Shown: piece after piece, positions 50,343-62,501 of the stretch
Layout: each line of letters starts with the position of its first letter
Position numbering within the stretch: position 1 is the first letter of the stretch
Assembly: GCA_942159475.1 (NCBI GenBank)
Contig: OW804096.1
Location: 109,652,194 to 109,716,193, forward strand
Origin: Sthenelais limicola
Lineage: Eukaryota > Annelida > Polychaeta > Phyllodocida > Sigalionidae
Direction of reading: 5' to 3'
DNA length: 64,000 bases
Translations under genes and position numbers: made by a program
The notes under the pieces: model-generated
What the model was told of the DNA's origin: nothing
What the model saw: only the letters and a program-made list of their open reading frames with translations
Databases searched by the model: none

Positions 50343-52053
50343 CATCTTTGAAATGCAATGCAAAATACACATGTACTTGGAATGAATGCTATGATTCTTA
50401 ACACTTGTGAGGCTTCACATTTCGTATTTTTTTGCGTCCCTTCTCAAGTCTTGAAGATTATTCTTAGAACACGTATCAACCAGTACGGCATGCAGGGATA
50501 ACTTCTATTTTTGTGAAGTGGATGCCTGCACACAATCCTAAACTGCCTCATGAAGCGACTATTATATGATGATGGCAAATATGCGGATATAAAATGTTTC
50601 ACTATGTTGTTATACCTCGTTGTGTCATAGCCTAAATTGTATTTCTTCTATATAACTTTACCCTCCTACCCGTGTCTGGAGGCTAGCTCATTACTGATTA
50701 ACAGAGGATTTCCCCATTGTGGTCCCCTGTACTATTTAACAGGTGCAACGGAGCTGGTTAGCTAGTTACGTACCTAACGACATCAAGGTATGTTCCATCT
50801 AATTACTCTGGAATAAACACCATTTGAAGACTACAACATCTTTTCTCTTTTATGTTGCCAGAACAGTTTCACCGTAGTGGAAGATGATTAAAGTTGTATA
50901 GATCTACAAGGTGAATCCATATTAACTCACCTTGATTGAATCCTACAATGTGAATCCTCGTCTGTTGCACCGATTATAATTTTTTTTCTTGAATTGGTTT
51001 TATCACATCTTTCAAAAGGGGCCTGTTTGTGTATCATTTGGGATGAGAAACATGATGTCTTGCCATTAGTACAAGGGTGGGGAAGGAAGTGTTTTTAATT
51101 CAGGGATGCATGTTGTCCTTCAACTGACGGATTTTCTGCAATCCCATCATTACTAAAAAGTGTATATTAATGTCCCTCAAATTACCTATAATAATGTCGA
51201 AATGCAATTACATACAAAATCACATTGCCCGTAAAATTTTCTTTATTGACAGTAAAACAATTCATAGTGAAGTGACAATGTATAGAGTAATAAGAGGATA
51301 AGAGTTATGTTTAAAATAACACGTTTTGAGTAGTTGATCATTGGGTGGGTGGGTGAAACAACCTCTCTGTAGTGAAGATAGTGCTCGAGTGGAGAGCGTT
51401 TGAAAGGACTCTCAACGGCTGCTGACCTTACATAACATGTGATAGGTTTGTTTGTGTTACTGTTTGCTACAATTACTTGTAATATACATTACCAACCAAT
51501 GTAAAAAAAAAAGCCATTAAACATACAGAGCCTAGTCTGCCCCTCAGTGATTAGAATGGTAGAGCTATGTCTCACTGGCCCATCCCAACCCCTTGTCGGC
51601 CAAGATTCCGCCAGCAAGTCGGTAGAGTGATACCACCGAGTTGCTGGCGGAATTCCTATGTAGGAAAGCATGCATAGGGTTACTGGGACTCAACACTCCC
51701 CAGAGCAGAGGCTATGGGTGCCTGGCGGAGGTCCACCAGTGCCTGGCGGAGTTTGTTTAGGTTACTCCCATTAACATGGAAGCATGGACAGTACTTTGTG
51801 GACCTTTGATTTGCGGCGCTGAAAAGGAGATCCTTTTCCGTCAATTTTGTAGGCCCCAACTTGCATCCCTGTAAATCTAATTTGTGTTTCTTTCCGTATA
51901 TAAATGGTTAATATATGAAGTGGCCGTGACAGCGGTGAACTGGTGAAGACCTTACAGATGAACTGTTTAAGATTGCTACTGAGGATTGTTCAAAGAAGCA
52001 CCTGAGAGAAAGAAAGCAAGTCGTGACTCATGAAAACTTCCATACATTTCCAG
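50343..52053. other. Spacer E51-E52
   Basis: UTR with AATAAA (50812), a strong hairpin (51605-51653) and a ctggcggag direct repeat (51718-51750). No gene. Confidence 0.55.
51605..51653. repeat. Inverted repeat, 13 bp perfect stem
   Basis: attccgccagcaa (51605-51617) pairs with ttgctggcggaat (51641-51653); an inner ggta/tacc can pair as well. Possibly a MITE end or RNA hairpin; unassigned. Confidence 0.7.
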
Positions 52054-52449
52054 ATGGCTCTGAAGCTACGAGCAGCAGAAATGGACTCGGCCGCGCGGGC
52101 AGCAATCTATCAAGGCAGCCCAATCTTCCCAGTTCCTTATTTCACTAGTCTAAGAACTCCTACGAAAGGGTCTCAATTCGTCGGGCCACCCCAGAAGCCT
52201 GAGCACATATGCGGTGTATGTGGAAAAGGCAATAAGACAGCAGCGCACCTACGGAGACATATGCGGTCCCATTCGGGGGAGAAGCCATTTGGGTGTGCTC
52301 TATGTGAGAAACGTTTTGCAAACCATTTCGATCTGTATACACATCGGAGAAGAATTCATCACACTTCTCCCTACCAGTGTGGATCATGTGCTGAATCGTA
52401 TGACCACATAGGAGAACTGCGTGCCCATCAGTCTGGACAAGGGCATTAG
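52054..52449 (+). CDS. E52: three-finger C2H2 terminal exon
   Basis: 131 codons after catacatttccag. A 52-residue leader (MALKLRAAEMDSAARAA...FVGPPQKPEHI), finger 1 at Cys53 (CGVCGKGNKTAAHLRRH; Asn at the core Phe site), linker HSGEKPFG, finger 2 at Cys81 (CALCEKRFANHFDLYTH), a nonstandard linker HHTSPYQ, finger 3 (CGSCAESYDHIGELRAH-x5-H). Founder of the E52-E54 three-finger group. AATAAA at 52661-52666. Confidence 0.9.
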   Translation: MALKLRAAEMDSAARAAIYQGSPIFPVPYFTSLRTPTKGSQFVGPPQKPEHICGVCGKGNKTAAHLRRHMRSHSGEKPFGCALCEKRFANHFDLYTHRRRIHHTSPYQCGSCAESYDHIGELRAHQSGQGH

Positions 52450-52660
52450 ATTTAATTGAATTAATTTGTAACCGGACATGTTTTAGGTTGAAGATGCCTA
52501 GGGTTTAATTGAAAGGCATGGTTTAGGTTTCACGTGTGCAATCATTGTAGTACTCATGCAAAAGCCTGATGTTTCTGGAGACGATTCCCACTGGATATAC
52601 TCATGTTGCTTGCGTCATATATTGTTTTCATGTTTTAGTTATCATTCTAGCAAATCATTC

Positions 52661-52666
52661 AATAAA
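52661..52666 (+). terminator. Polyadenylation signal for E52
   Basis: AATAAA 211 bp past the stop. Confidence 0.5.
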
Positions 52667-52899
52667 CTCAGTAATATCCACATACTTTAGTTTCCTTTTA
52701 TCACATTTCTTGTAACACATAGCAGTATTTTAAGCATTGAGTTCTGACTTTTGACTTTTATATTCCTTCCACGTACACCGGCATATATACCATAGGATTA
52801 CTTCAGGAGTCTAGCGGCTGAGTGATATCTGTAAGACGTTGTAATACTCCCTTTTGGAATAAGTTATAGACAGGGTTATTGTCCAGCCCTTACGACCAA

Positions 52900-52945
52900 C
52901 ACAATCAATTCAATTCAATATATCATTTATTTGCATACAGAAACA
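52900..52945 (-). repeat. Possible 3' tail of a non-LTR retroelement
   Basis: caattcaattcaatatatcatttatttgcat, read on the minus strand, is the kind of short tandem tail (attgaattgaattg) seen at 3' ends of some LINEs. No reverse transcriptase nearby. Tentative. Confidence 0.3.
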
Positions 52946-55933
52946 TACATCTGAAAGATGACTTCCAGGTCTTCCAGTATGTTCCTAGACTGAAGTACTG
53001 AGCTACATTTAAAATGTAAAAAGCGAGATTAAACTGCAAAATCAAACCATCTGCCATCTCCAAGATAAAACAGATTGTCAAGTCCAGTGGCTAGTGTTAT
53101 GTAAGAGAGTGTAAGCGATAGTGGCTGTCTCCCAGCAAGGCTCCCATCACAATAGTGTGTTATCAAAGGACATGTTTTTAATTTAGACTCTTAGTTTTGT
53201 ACGTTTATAGAGCATTCATTATTTAAGCAAATCAGAGCTTTGAAACATTGTTCAGATCCTTAGGTTTGAAGCGACTATAGGATAATTATTTAAATAAGTA
53301 TCTCTGAGTAGCCTACGGTGACTATACATACAAACCCGGTGGGGTATGATAGAGGTATAGCATCGCATAATGAAACATTAGCCCTAATTTCGAGGAGGAA
53401 TTCTTATTAACAAATACGGTAGCACTTTTAGCAGTTGTTTGTCAGACTTGAAGTTACTGTCCGTCTGTTCTGTTGTGAAACTGTGGCTACTACCTCAGCT
53501 AGACTCCTTAGTAATGAGATCCTCAGATCTCCTTGAAAAAGCACAGGCCATATATAACATCAACCGAAAATAAACGTATACTATTTTATTCGAGCAATAC
53601 GCTTATATCATGTGTGTTTATAGATTTAAATTTGATTGATTGACGCTTGTATTCTCGCTCTATCATGATGTTGTTCATCCTATGGGTGTGCAAACATTGC
53701 TGGATTTCTCAGTTACATATCTCCTGAATAAAGATATTAGAATACTGATTAAAAATGTAGATTTGTTTAAAGACTATCTGTTTTGATATCATATCGGTGG
53801 AAAAATTGGGGTTCCACGTAGTATAATAAAAAGGTGCATAGTTTCAGAGTTCTCTCTGTGAGTAGTATATAAAACTGGGGGATGGATGCAGGTTTATATG
53901 AAAGTAACACCTCCCCTGAGTTCCTTATTTGGGGAATGTTAGTTTTAATTTCAACCATGCCAGCAATTCAAACCTAGTCCAGTAGATCTAGGGTAAAAAA
54001 GTGGCCTAACCTAGAACAAATTGCAATAGAATGTTTTTCAACAGTTTTGGGTACTCTACATCCCCCTTGGTCACATACTAAAAGTCTACAAAAATCAAGA
54101 TGGCAGAACATGCCAAAATCAAAGATCAAAGGTCAAGGTCACCAAATCCTTTTTTTTTTTAACCTTTTGAGCCATATGTTTTGGTTCATTAAAATAAGTT
54201 ACTGTTTTTTAAGCAGGTAGAAATCCATATAAGGAAAAGAGGGGTTTCTTTGTCTCACATGTTCAGTGAGAGTCCGTTCCGTTGTGTATAGATAACATCT
54301 GCATGTCCCATGCCCAAGTTGGTCGCGCTTGATCGCCGTGTATCTGTCAGCAACATCATAAAACATACCACAAGAGGGTAGAGTAATAGTGACTGGGGCT
54401 ACTGAAGTTTCACTATACATGCAGGGCCTTTGCAAGGATGCAGAATAACAGACACAAGTACATTTCAAGTACTGTTTATAAATGTGTAAAATACAAAAGA
54501 TAATTTCATCCTCTTAAGAAGTATTAAGCCAGTCCCAGAAAATATATATTACACTCAGAATAATAGATCCCATCAGTTATTCAAATTAGGTATTTTGCAT
54601 GTCTAGTCCCTCATAGAGAGCCTCACGGAGCATGTGCATGTCTGTGGTTTAGGACCGTCCCCTGGAGTGACTGGAGCAGCCGGCACTCTGGTCATATATG
54701 GCACCAGTTTTAATTGCCCCCCAGTTTGGGGTGCCGAAAAACGGAACGGACTCATACTGTGTTCTCGGAATTCGTCCTTTTACAAACCATCTTATTCATC
54801 TGTAGAGTTCTGTCCACCCTCTCTGGAGGTTTATAAGTGGTTTATGAAGGTATCTGGGGTGAAAATGTGATATTGAAGCCTTTTTTAACCTACGTCCAGG
54901 GGGACCTAACTACATGCAGAGGAGTGGGAGATTGGAGAAGAGGGGAGGGAGAGGGTAGGGGTATTCTATTTGTGAAAGTGATAGTATTTGTAGAACAGTT
55001 ACTATAGGATAAACATATCTTTTTCCTGAAACATATCTTTTCCTATATCTCATTGCGTTATACACATACATAAGGGTGGAAGTAAAGTAAAGTCCTCCAA
55101 TATGCTCACTTTGCAGCACTCTATTGTGAAACAAGTTTCTTCTGTCAGATTTGAATTGATCCAGCGATTCAACTCCACTTTAAACTATATTACGTAGTAG
55201 AGATGATGTAAGTAGTATACACAAATAGTAATTAGGCTCGGGTTACGCAGTTAAGACTCAAATTCCTATACTTTATCTAGACTTGGTTGAAGCCATTGAA
55301 TGTCTCATTAAGAGCTCTCAATTGGGTGGGAATTCTCTTGTTTTATAATATTGTAATGAAGACCTTTTTGTTCAAAGGATTTTCTTCAGGTTTCTTATTT
55401 CATCTTTTCAAAATATTTTGTTTGCAAAGAGGCGTTTTGTCACACAGCTTTTCTATACCAAAGTATTGAATTGATATTTAAGCAGATGTTCCAATGGCCA
55501 TATTCCTTATTAAAAGCCAGTATAAGCTAGCTTTTTATTCTATCACTATGGACCTCGTGGGGACCGCACCATTTTAGTTTCTATTATTGTTCAGTGTGGG
55601 CGGCCATTTAGCTTTATAGTGACCCTATGAGTATCATCTGATGCAAAACATTACAGAGATACAGGATATGAAAGTTTCAATTCTGTGCGATTTCTTTGAA
55701 AGGAATTAGTGAAATAGTTAATTTCTAGGTTTGTACCTTTGGACTCATTCCCATTGTATTGTATTTATATTTCTGTCAGCCCTGCCCGCCCTCAGGTCAC
55801 ACCTGCCGCCCTCAGGGTCATTAAGAAGTGAGAGACCTCTCACAGTTGCTCTACTGCTTATTTCAACATTTTAAAATCTATGATATATATACTAAATTAA
55901 CTTGTGGTCCAAACGATTGTAATGCTGATGAGG

Positions 55934-56279
55934 ATAAATGTGGTCTTTCTTAGATTGCTCTGTGATATTTATAAGCCAAGATAATGTTTTATACATTAAC
56001 CCCTCTGGTATGTGTTTCTCTTTTGCAAAGCGCCACCCAGTGGTCATAATTAGCACCACCTGTTGGCCGTCATCAGTGAACCCTGTTGGCCGTCAGCTTC
56101 TATCACATCTGTTTTCTTTCATCAGCTCTCCCTGCCCGTCATGCCCCCATGCATTGGACTGATAAGGGAGAGGAAGGGAGGCATGAACATTATGTGGGCA
56201 ATTTACTTGCAAATTTCAGAAAAAAAAGACTATTTTCATTCTACTCATGACAGAGCAATCTAAGAAACACCAAATTTAT
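55934..56279. mobile_element. MITE-like element with ~26-33 bp terminal inverted repeats
   Basis: tttcttagattgctctgt (55946-55963) is repeated in inverted form at 56250-56267 (acagagcaatctaagaaa), and the similarity extends outward to ataaat on both sides. About 345 bp, with an internal ctgttggccgtca direct repeat and no protein. Confidence 0.7.
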
Positions 56280-56844
56280 TCTTATCGGGAGTACAATAGT
56301 TTTGATGATGAGTTACTTTACAGTTACTTTTTTTTTAAAAAATGCAAGATTGTAGTACAACAGCTGTCACAGGTCTGTCATCTCTTAATTAGCTCTTTCT
56401 CATCTCTTATCCGTTAGTGGCAGACAGGGAGGGAGAAATTGGGAAGGGAGAGATTGGCCTGGGGAAACGGGTTCAGTAATAGAGCTAGGCCTAATCTGAG
56501 ATATTATTGAGCCAGGGGGAGAGAGGGGGCTGTAGTTGGAGTTGAATACCACAGTGCCCTGGAGTACACTCAGTGTCAGTGCATTATATATATATTCGGA
56601 TATTACCCCATCAAATAAACCTGGAACAGCAATTACTCGTCTCTCATTATTCCCCACCAGGATCCCTTAAAAGCAACTAGGATATTCCAACATATGTAAA
56701 AAGATGTACTAGCAAAAGATTTATTTGTGATTCACATCGTGTTAAGTATAGGTTGCAAGCATATTTGGTGTATTTGTACTGGGCTGGAAGCATGCAAGAG
56801 TTATGTGTATGAATATAATGATAATTATATGACTATTTCAACTT

Positions 56845-57425
56845 TTCAATCAACTATTTTGACTTTACGATTGACTATTCTGACTTTTCCATTGACTATT
56901 TTGACTTTTTAATTGACTATTTCAACTTTTCGATCGACTTTTCTGACTTTTCGATCGACTATTTTGACTTTCCGATTGACTTTTATGATTTTATAATAGA
57001 CATTTTTGACTTTATGGTTGACAATTCTGACTTAATGATTGACTTTTCGATCGACTATTCTGACTTATTGATTAACTATTTCGACTTTTCGCTTGACTAT
57101 TTCGACTTTTCGATTGACTTTTGTAACTTTCCGATGACATTTCTGACTTCATAATTGACTATTCTGACTTAATGATTGAATTTTTGATTGACTATGTCGA
57201 CTTTCTGATTGTCTTTCTGATTTATGATTGACTTTTCTGACTTTGATTGACTATTTCGACTTTCTGATTGACTATTCTGACTTAATGATTGAATTTTCAA
57301 TAACTATTCTGACTTAACGATTGACTTTTCTGACTTTTTGATTGACTATTTCAACTTACCAATCGACTTTTCTGACTTTATGATTGACTTTTCTGACTTT
57401 ATGATTGACTATTCCGACTTAATAA
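56845..57425. repeat. Minisatellite of ~19-20 bp units, about 580 bp
   Basis: About 28-30 degenerate copies of a unit like ttgactattctgacttttcga, mixed with variants tcgatcgac and ctgacttaatga. Confidence 0.88.
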
Positions 57426-57899
57426 TATTTGCCACCTGATATTTTAAAAACTAGTCTGTGAATTGATTTTAAAAATCATATTTGGCCCTAGTATGATCAT
57501 ATATACATGTACAAATGAAATCGTAATCGAAATAAATGTTATCACGATTCTCGTTAAGCCCACATTTTAATGCCTCAAATCTTGTGAGTGAAATGATATC
57601 CGAATAAATTAGATCAAAATATCAGATGCTATATCGGTAATTATCGCTCATTTAGGTTAAGCTAATGACTTAGCATGAAAGATTAGTCCTATACTGGCTT
57701 TTTTAATTTACTGCCAATATGTTTCGGCAGTCCTCGGGGCCCTTCAACCTTTACTTGTTTTATTTTGTTATTTTATTTTATTTATTGGTGAGCCGTTCTC
57801 TCCTAAGGTTCGATTGTATTTTCTGTTCGTTCTAAGACAGCATAATAGTCTTAAGAGAAAGCAAGCATCCTTATCTTTCCTCTCTCGCCATTCTTCCAG

Positions 57900-58235
57900 G
57901 TCCGCCATCGTTGGCCCACGAAGCAGGCTTTTGCCCTAGGGCCCCACGATCACAGCTACTTGCAGCAAGAAAGGAGAGTGCAGTGCAGTGTGTGTGGTAG
58001 GGATGCGCAATCGCCCGCCCATCTCCGCCGCCATATGAAAGTCCACAGTGGAGAAAGACCGTACTCATGCTGTATCTGTGACAAATCGTTTGCTAATCTG
58101 TTCAATTTGTACAATCATAGGAAGGGTGTTCACCCCGGCTGCCCACCCTATCAGTGTTTAAACTGCACAGATGGCTTCCACTCCTTGAACGACCTCAAGG
58201 CACATAAGCAGACAACGGGACATAATACCAAATAG
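57900..58235 (+). CDS. E53: three-finger C2H2 terminal exon
   Basis: 111 codons after cgccattcttccag. Leader VRHRWPTKQAFALGPHDH, finger 1 at Cys29 (CSVCGRDAQSPAHLRRH; Ala at the core Phe site as in E52's Asn), linker HSGERPYS, finger 2 at Cys57 (CCICDKSFANLFNLYNH), linker PGCPPYQ, finger 3 (CLNCTDGFHSLNDLKAH-x5-H). Paralogue of E52 and E54. AATAAA at 58302-58307. Confidence 0.9.
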   Translation, partial: VRHRWPTKQAFALGPHDHSYLQQERRVQCSVCGRDAQSPAHLRRHMKVHSGERPYSCCICDKSFANLFNLYNHRKGVHPGCPPYQCLNCTDGFHSLNDLKAHKQTTGHNTK

Positions 58236-58301
58236 ACTTTCTACCAGCGTGATATTGTGCTGACATTCGTATTACCATCGCTTGCATATCTACCTTTTTT
58301 A

Positions 58302-58307
58302 AATAAA
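58302..58307 (+). terminator. Polyadenylation signal for E53
   Basis: AATAAA 66 bp past the stop, 158 bp before E54. Confidence 0.6.
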
Positions 58308-58465
58308 CACCATGACTTCCGAAGTGATATGTTTCAAGATGAACCGTATCATTGAACAACGTGTAAGATGGACCTTTTTATATGGCCAAATGCCAGACCG
58401 TATGAATACTGCACCTATTGTGATGTATATGAAATTAACCTGACCCCTGCTATCGACTTTTCCAG

Positions 58466-58834
58466 ATAGGCATGTTCTGTCAGGAAGAGTACGAAGCTCC
58501 AGCACCTGCTCCGTATTTCTCAGCAGGGCAACATGGCGCCGAGAAGAAGAATAAGTGTAGCGTGTGTGGTCGTGTATACCAGAGGGAGTCTGATCTTCAT
58601 CGCCACATGCGAACTCACAACGAAGGCAAATCCTTCAGTTGTGCTGAGTGCGGGGCTTCCTTTTGCCATCAGTTCACCGTGTACAACCACAGGAAAAAGT
58701 CTCATTCACACCTGCCTCCTTACCAATGTGCACAGTGCCCCGAGAGTTATGCCACATTCAACTTATTAAAGATGCACAAGGAATCTGAAAGACATCACAC
58801 CCGCGGCAGGGACAGTGTTTACGCAACAGAGTGA
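58466..58834 (+). CDS. E54: three-finger C2H2 terminal exon
   Basis: 122 codons after tatcgacttttccag. Leader IGMFCQEEYEAPAPAPYF, finger 1 at Cys31 (CSVCGRVYQRESDLHRH), linker HNEGKSFS (non-consensus), finger 2 at Cys59 (CAECGASFCHQFTVYNH; Val at the core Leu site), linker HLPPYQ, finger 3 (CAQCPESYATFNLLKMH-x4/5-H), tail TRGRDSVYATE. AATAAA at 59223-59228. Confidence 0.9.
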   Translation: MGMFCQEEYEAPAPAPYFSAGQHGAEKKNKCSVCGRVYQRESDLHRHMRTHNEGKSFSCAECGASFCHQFTVYNHRKKSHSHLPPYQCAQCPESYATFNLLKMHKESERHHTRGRDSVYATE

Positions 58835-59402
58835 ATCAGTTCTTGGAGCTTGTTGAACTGTCTTAATGAAAAGTCTTGAAAGCAACTTAACTAGCGTTTT
58901 TATGGAAAAGGGATAGAGACAGTTGTGTAACATATCTAGCAACTATATCACATGGGTATTATTAATTAGCTTCCAAATGGTAATTCATTATTGGGAATGT
59001 TATAGGCGTATGCCAGTTTGTCCCTTCCATTTAGCCGTTCATATATTTAGCCGAGTTTTAATGAGGAGAATGTTTAAGATAATATTTTTCTATGCACCCT
59101 TGAGAAAGTTTCCACATTCCCTTATTTCCCCTCAACTACAATGGAGCTGGGGCTGTTGTTTCCTGGGGAAATTTAAAACTAGGTTTATCAATATGAATGG
59201 TTTTTGTTGTTGATTGAAAATTAATAAATTTGATTTACATCCTGTATTCTTGAGGTTTTTGTTATATCAAGAAATGGAAAGCTAGCTCGATGCGTCAAAC
59301 AGCATTTGGATAATCCCTTTAGATTCATAATTATGGTAATTTGGGAATTGTCAATTTATGGATACTGACGGATTTCATTCTAAATTAATAAATAAGATAA
59401 TA

Positions 59403-59470
59403 ACATTTCCTAATCTGCCTCTTTGTTTTCTGATTATCAGTAATTGTTCTCAAAATTATCAAAATATGAC
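59403..59470 (+). repeat. Dispersed repeat, copy 1 of 2
   Basis: tttcctaatctgcctctttg followed by tttctgatt...gtaattgttctcaaaattatca is found again at 61431-61500 with few changes. Confidence 0.75.
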
Positions 59471-61430
59471 CTGAATGAATTGACGTCGTTCCTTTCTATG
59501 CACACGGCGTTTGCTCGTACACCTTTCGTTCACCATCATAATATTTCTCAAGCATCAGAATGAGTTACTTGACCACTTACACAGAATGTTACCATTATTA
59601 GTCGAAGACTTCTAGGAATCACTTCGTCAAGATATTAGTGAACAAAAAAACACGGTCTTCTGTATCTGTCTACCTTAGCTGCATTTCACTCAAATTGTTG
59701 CACCAAATAACTCTTTGATTTGCCTTTAAACTTATAGATATTGAGAATTGGAGCTGTTGAATCTTCATTGGGGAATATGAGGAATGTTGGTGTATGCCTG
59801 GAATATAGAGTCATGTTTGTGCTATTGGGATAGAAGGAACCAGTTTCATCCTCAAGGAACATTATTATTCATTCATCAATTATTTATGATACTTATCAAA
59901 CAAAGTTTTAATTATTTATTGGGATGCTTTAGGCATCCCTATATTAGCTCAACAAAAATCATGAGATACCTAGGATCGTGTCTGGTGGCATGACGCCAGC
60001 CTTTTCCTATGGTGTTCCACTTATAACTTCCACAATAATATTTGCAATGGGTTCATATAATTTTTCATAATGTTTGTAAATTGAAACACTGTTAATTTTG
60101 ATCCTTAATTTGTGTGGGGGTGCCAACGTATATGGCCTACGTGACTTTTAGCATGGACCCAGAGCACCCCTGACTTGACCCTACTCCAGTACTCCAGGGT
60201 CACTCTAGGACGCTCCCACGGGACTCACGGGAGCAGACAGTAGCATACAATCCAGTCCCCCCACATTATACCACCCTCCTCCAACACCCACCGACTCTAC
60301 CCCCGCCCCTCTAACCTTGGAGTAATATTACTTCTAAGCTCTAACTTATATTTATTTTAATTGAAACCTATAATTGCTATTTTCTTATACTAGTGTGATC
60401 TTCCAATTACTAGCAATCTATCAGAACCATATATATATATATATATATATTATTATATGAGCGATTCAACTGGACAATAATAAAATGAATAAATAATTTG
60501 GAAATATGAATCAATGAAATCGAAATATAGATAAATGCTTAGAATTACTCTAAGATAAATGTAACGAGATTGTAGTATCTTTAATAAAATGATTGTTTTA
60601 AAGATTGAGATTGAGAGTGAGAGGATCTATGTATAGCATTTGGAATAGATTTATTTCAGACGAATTGGAGCAACTTTCCTGGTTTTAAGCTCAATATCTC
60701 CCAAATGTGACACCACAGACACTGAATTTTCATTTGCCAAGTTGCTAAGAGCAATGCTTAAGTTTGCAGCAAGTTAGCAGGAAACAAGGCCAAGTGACAA
60801 AGTTGCAAAAGCTTGGCAGTACTTGGCAGCCAGAACGATTTCCAGAAAATGAATAAATAAATTAATAAAGAAAAAGAAAAAGAGTTAATTTCGCACACTG
60901 AATTATACAACCAGTATCTTTAATAGAAATGAAGGATTTAAAGACAGAGATTGATAGTGAGGGGGAATATGTCTCTCTCTCCCTTCTCCCTCTTACAGAG
61001 ATGGTAGAAGTGGTTCAAATGAAAAGAATTATACTAATTACTTAGAATAAAACATTAAGTCTATGCCTGTCGAAATTCAATTTACGCCGAGAGAGAGGAT
61101 TGGGCGGAGAGAGAGGAAGGGGTAGGTGGTCACCTTCCTATTAAAACAACAGCTGGGTCAGTGGTGGAGGGGCTGACTTATCATTACTTATCAGAGGCGG
61201 TGAGGCATATCATGTGGCCATGGAGGTTATCTCTATAATGTCTTTTCCATTCACAGACACTAATCGATTCGTAGCTTTATACTGTGACAAATATTAGGTT
61301 AAGATTAATTGAAAAATTGCTAAAGCACCCATTGTCACTGGTGACAATCTAAACTACAAAATGTCAAACTGCAAACTAAGTCTTGTATTTAATTATACCA
61401 AATCTACTATATTTTACCAAATGAAATAAT

Positions 61431-61500
61431 CAAATTTCCTAATCTGCCTCTTTGTTTCCTGATTTTGAGTAATTGTTCTCAAAATTATCAGAATATGCCC
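61431..61500 (+). repeat. Dispersed repeat, copy 2 of 2
   Basis: Same orientation and about 90 percent similar by eye to 59403-59470. A poly-C tract follows about 70 bp later. Confidence 0.75.
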
Positions 61501-62501
61501 TAAAATACAAGCCAATGTAAGGAAAGGTTTCCTGGGGAGCATGCCCCAACACCCAATAACTTTGTCGCCCTCCCCCCCCCCCCCCCCCTCGACACCCACA
61601 CCAACTGTGCTTGATGATTCGGAGTCCCCCCTCCCAATCAGCCACTTAACGCCCTGTTCCTTTACCATCCTCCTCTTTCCCATGCCACTCCCTCCTTCCC
61701 TTTCCTGAACTGATGCACCGGTACACATGTACGGTGGAGGTGGGCCTAATGTAGTATTACTGACACCCTCATGAACACCGATATATTACAGGTCTATGAA
61801 ATACATCTAAATTAAATAAATTACATTGATCTAATAGACTCATTTGGAACAAGAATTGTAGTCATCGCCTGGCAGTACATGTATGTTATAGCGTCATCAA
61901 CTGGACGTACACGTATTCTATCACAAGGCATGGGAAAGTTAGTGGTATAACAGACTCGTAAATATCCTTTACACTAAAGCGTTAAATGAATTTAGTACAT
62001 GGGCATTTGGGATTTATTCAATAATGGAGGTAGGTCCCTGACGCTGACCAGGCCACCCCAAACCAACCAACCTTCAATAATGGTAAAATTAATGGTAAAG
62101 CTATCCATACAAGACAATTGAAAGATTATGATACTGATATAGTCGGGTGTATGTCTTGCGCATTCCCAAGTTGAGGAAAAGTAGAACTGTCTATCTTGGA
62201 ATTAATACACCTATGGAATTAATACTAAAATACCCTGAAGCTTGGGATTACCAGGGACTACCTAGCTTCTTGAAGACCAACAACTGCTGTATTGCTGTGT
62301 GTCTAGACACCACTATTTCGAGCCGTGACCATGGTTAGTGACCATCGTATTTTCCCATGTATTTCTTGTCAAGATTTGTAAATAAAGAATCGGATGCTGG
62401 TTCACTTTAAGGACGATGTCTACATGATCGCATAGCCTGTAAATACAATGTCCAACTTAATTTCCGTGTATTGAACGAGGCCTTGTATGGAATATTTTCA
62501 G

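Larger units (their letters stand above)
52450..57899. other. Spacer E52-E53 (5.4 kb, largest gap)
   Basis: E52 UTR, a possible retroelement tail (52900-52940), a TIR element (55934-56279), a long minisatellite (56845-57425) and unremarkable AT-rich DNA. A motif aaaggtcaaggtcacc lies near 54130. No open frame with family features. Confidence 0.55.
58835..62501. other. Spacer E54-E55
   Basis: 3.7 kb. Holds a dispersed repeat pair (59403-59470 and 61431-61500), a second diverged pair (about 60568-60645 and 60907-60980), an AT microsatellite (60429-60452), a 17-base poly-C tract (61572-61588), and AATAAA at 59223. No gene recognised. Confidence 0.55.

Noticed and set aside
51480..51780. tRNA-derived SINE
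   Set aside because: There is a hairpin and weak box-like pieces, but no clear A and B boxes at the right spacing.
54634..54870. 78-codon open frame in the large E52-E53 gap
   Set aside because: No finger motif, no matching acceptor; a chance frame in GC-richer sequence.
61414..61728. Gly-rich open frame on the minus strand
   Set aside because: It is the reverse of a poly-C/pyrimidine-rich tract.
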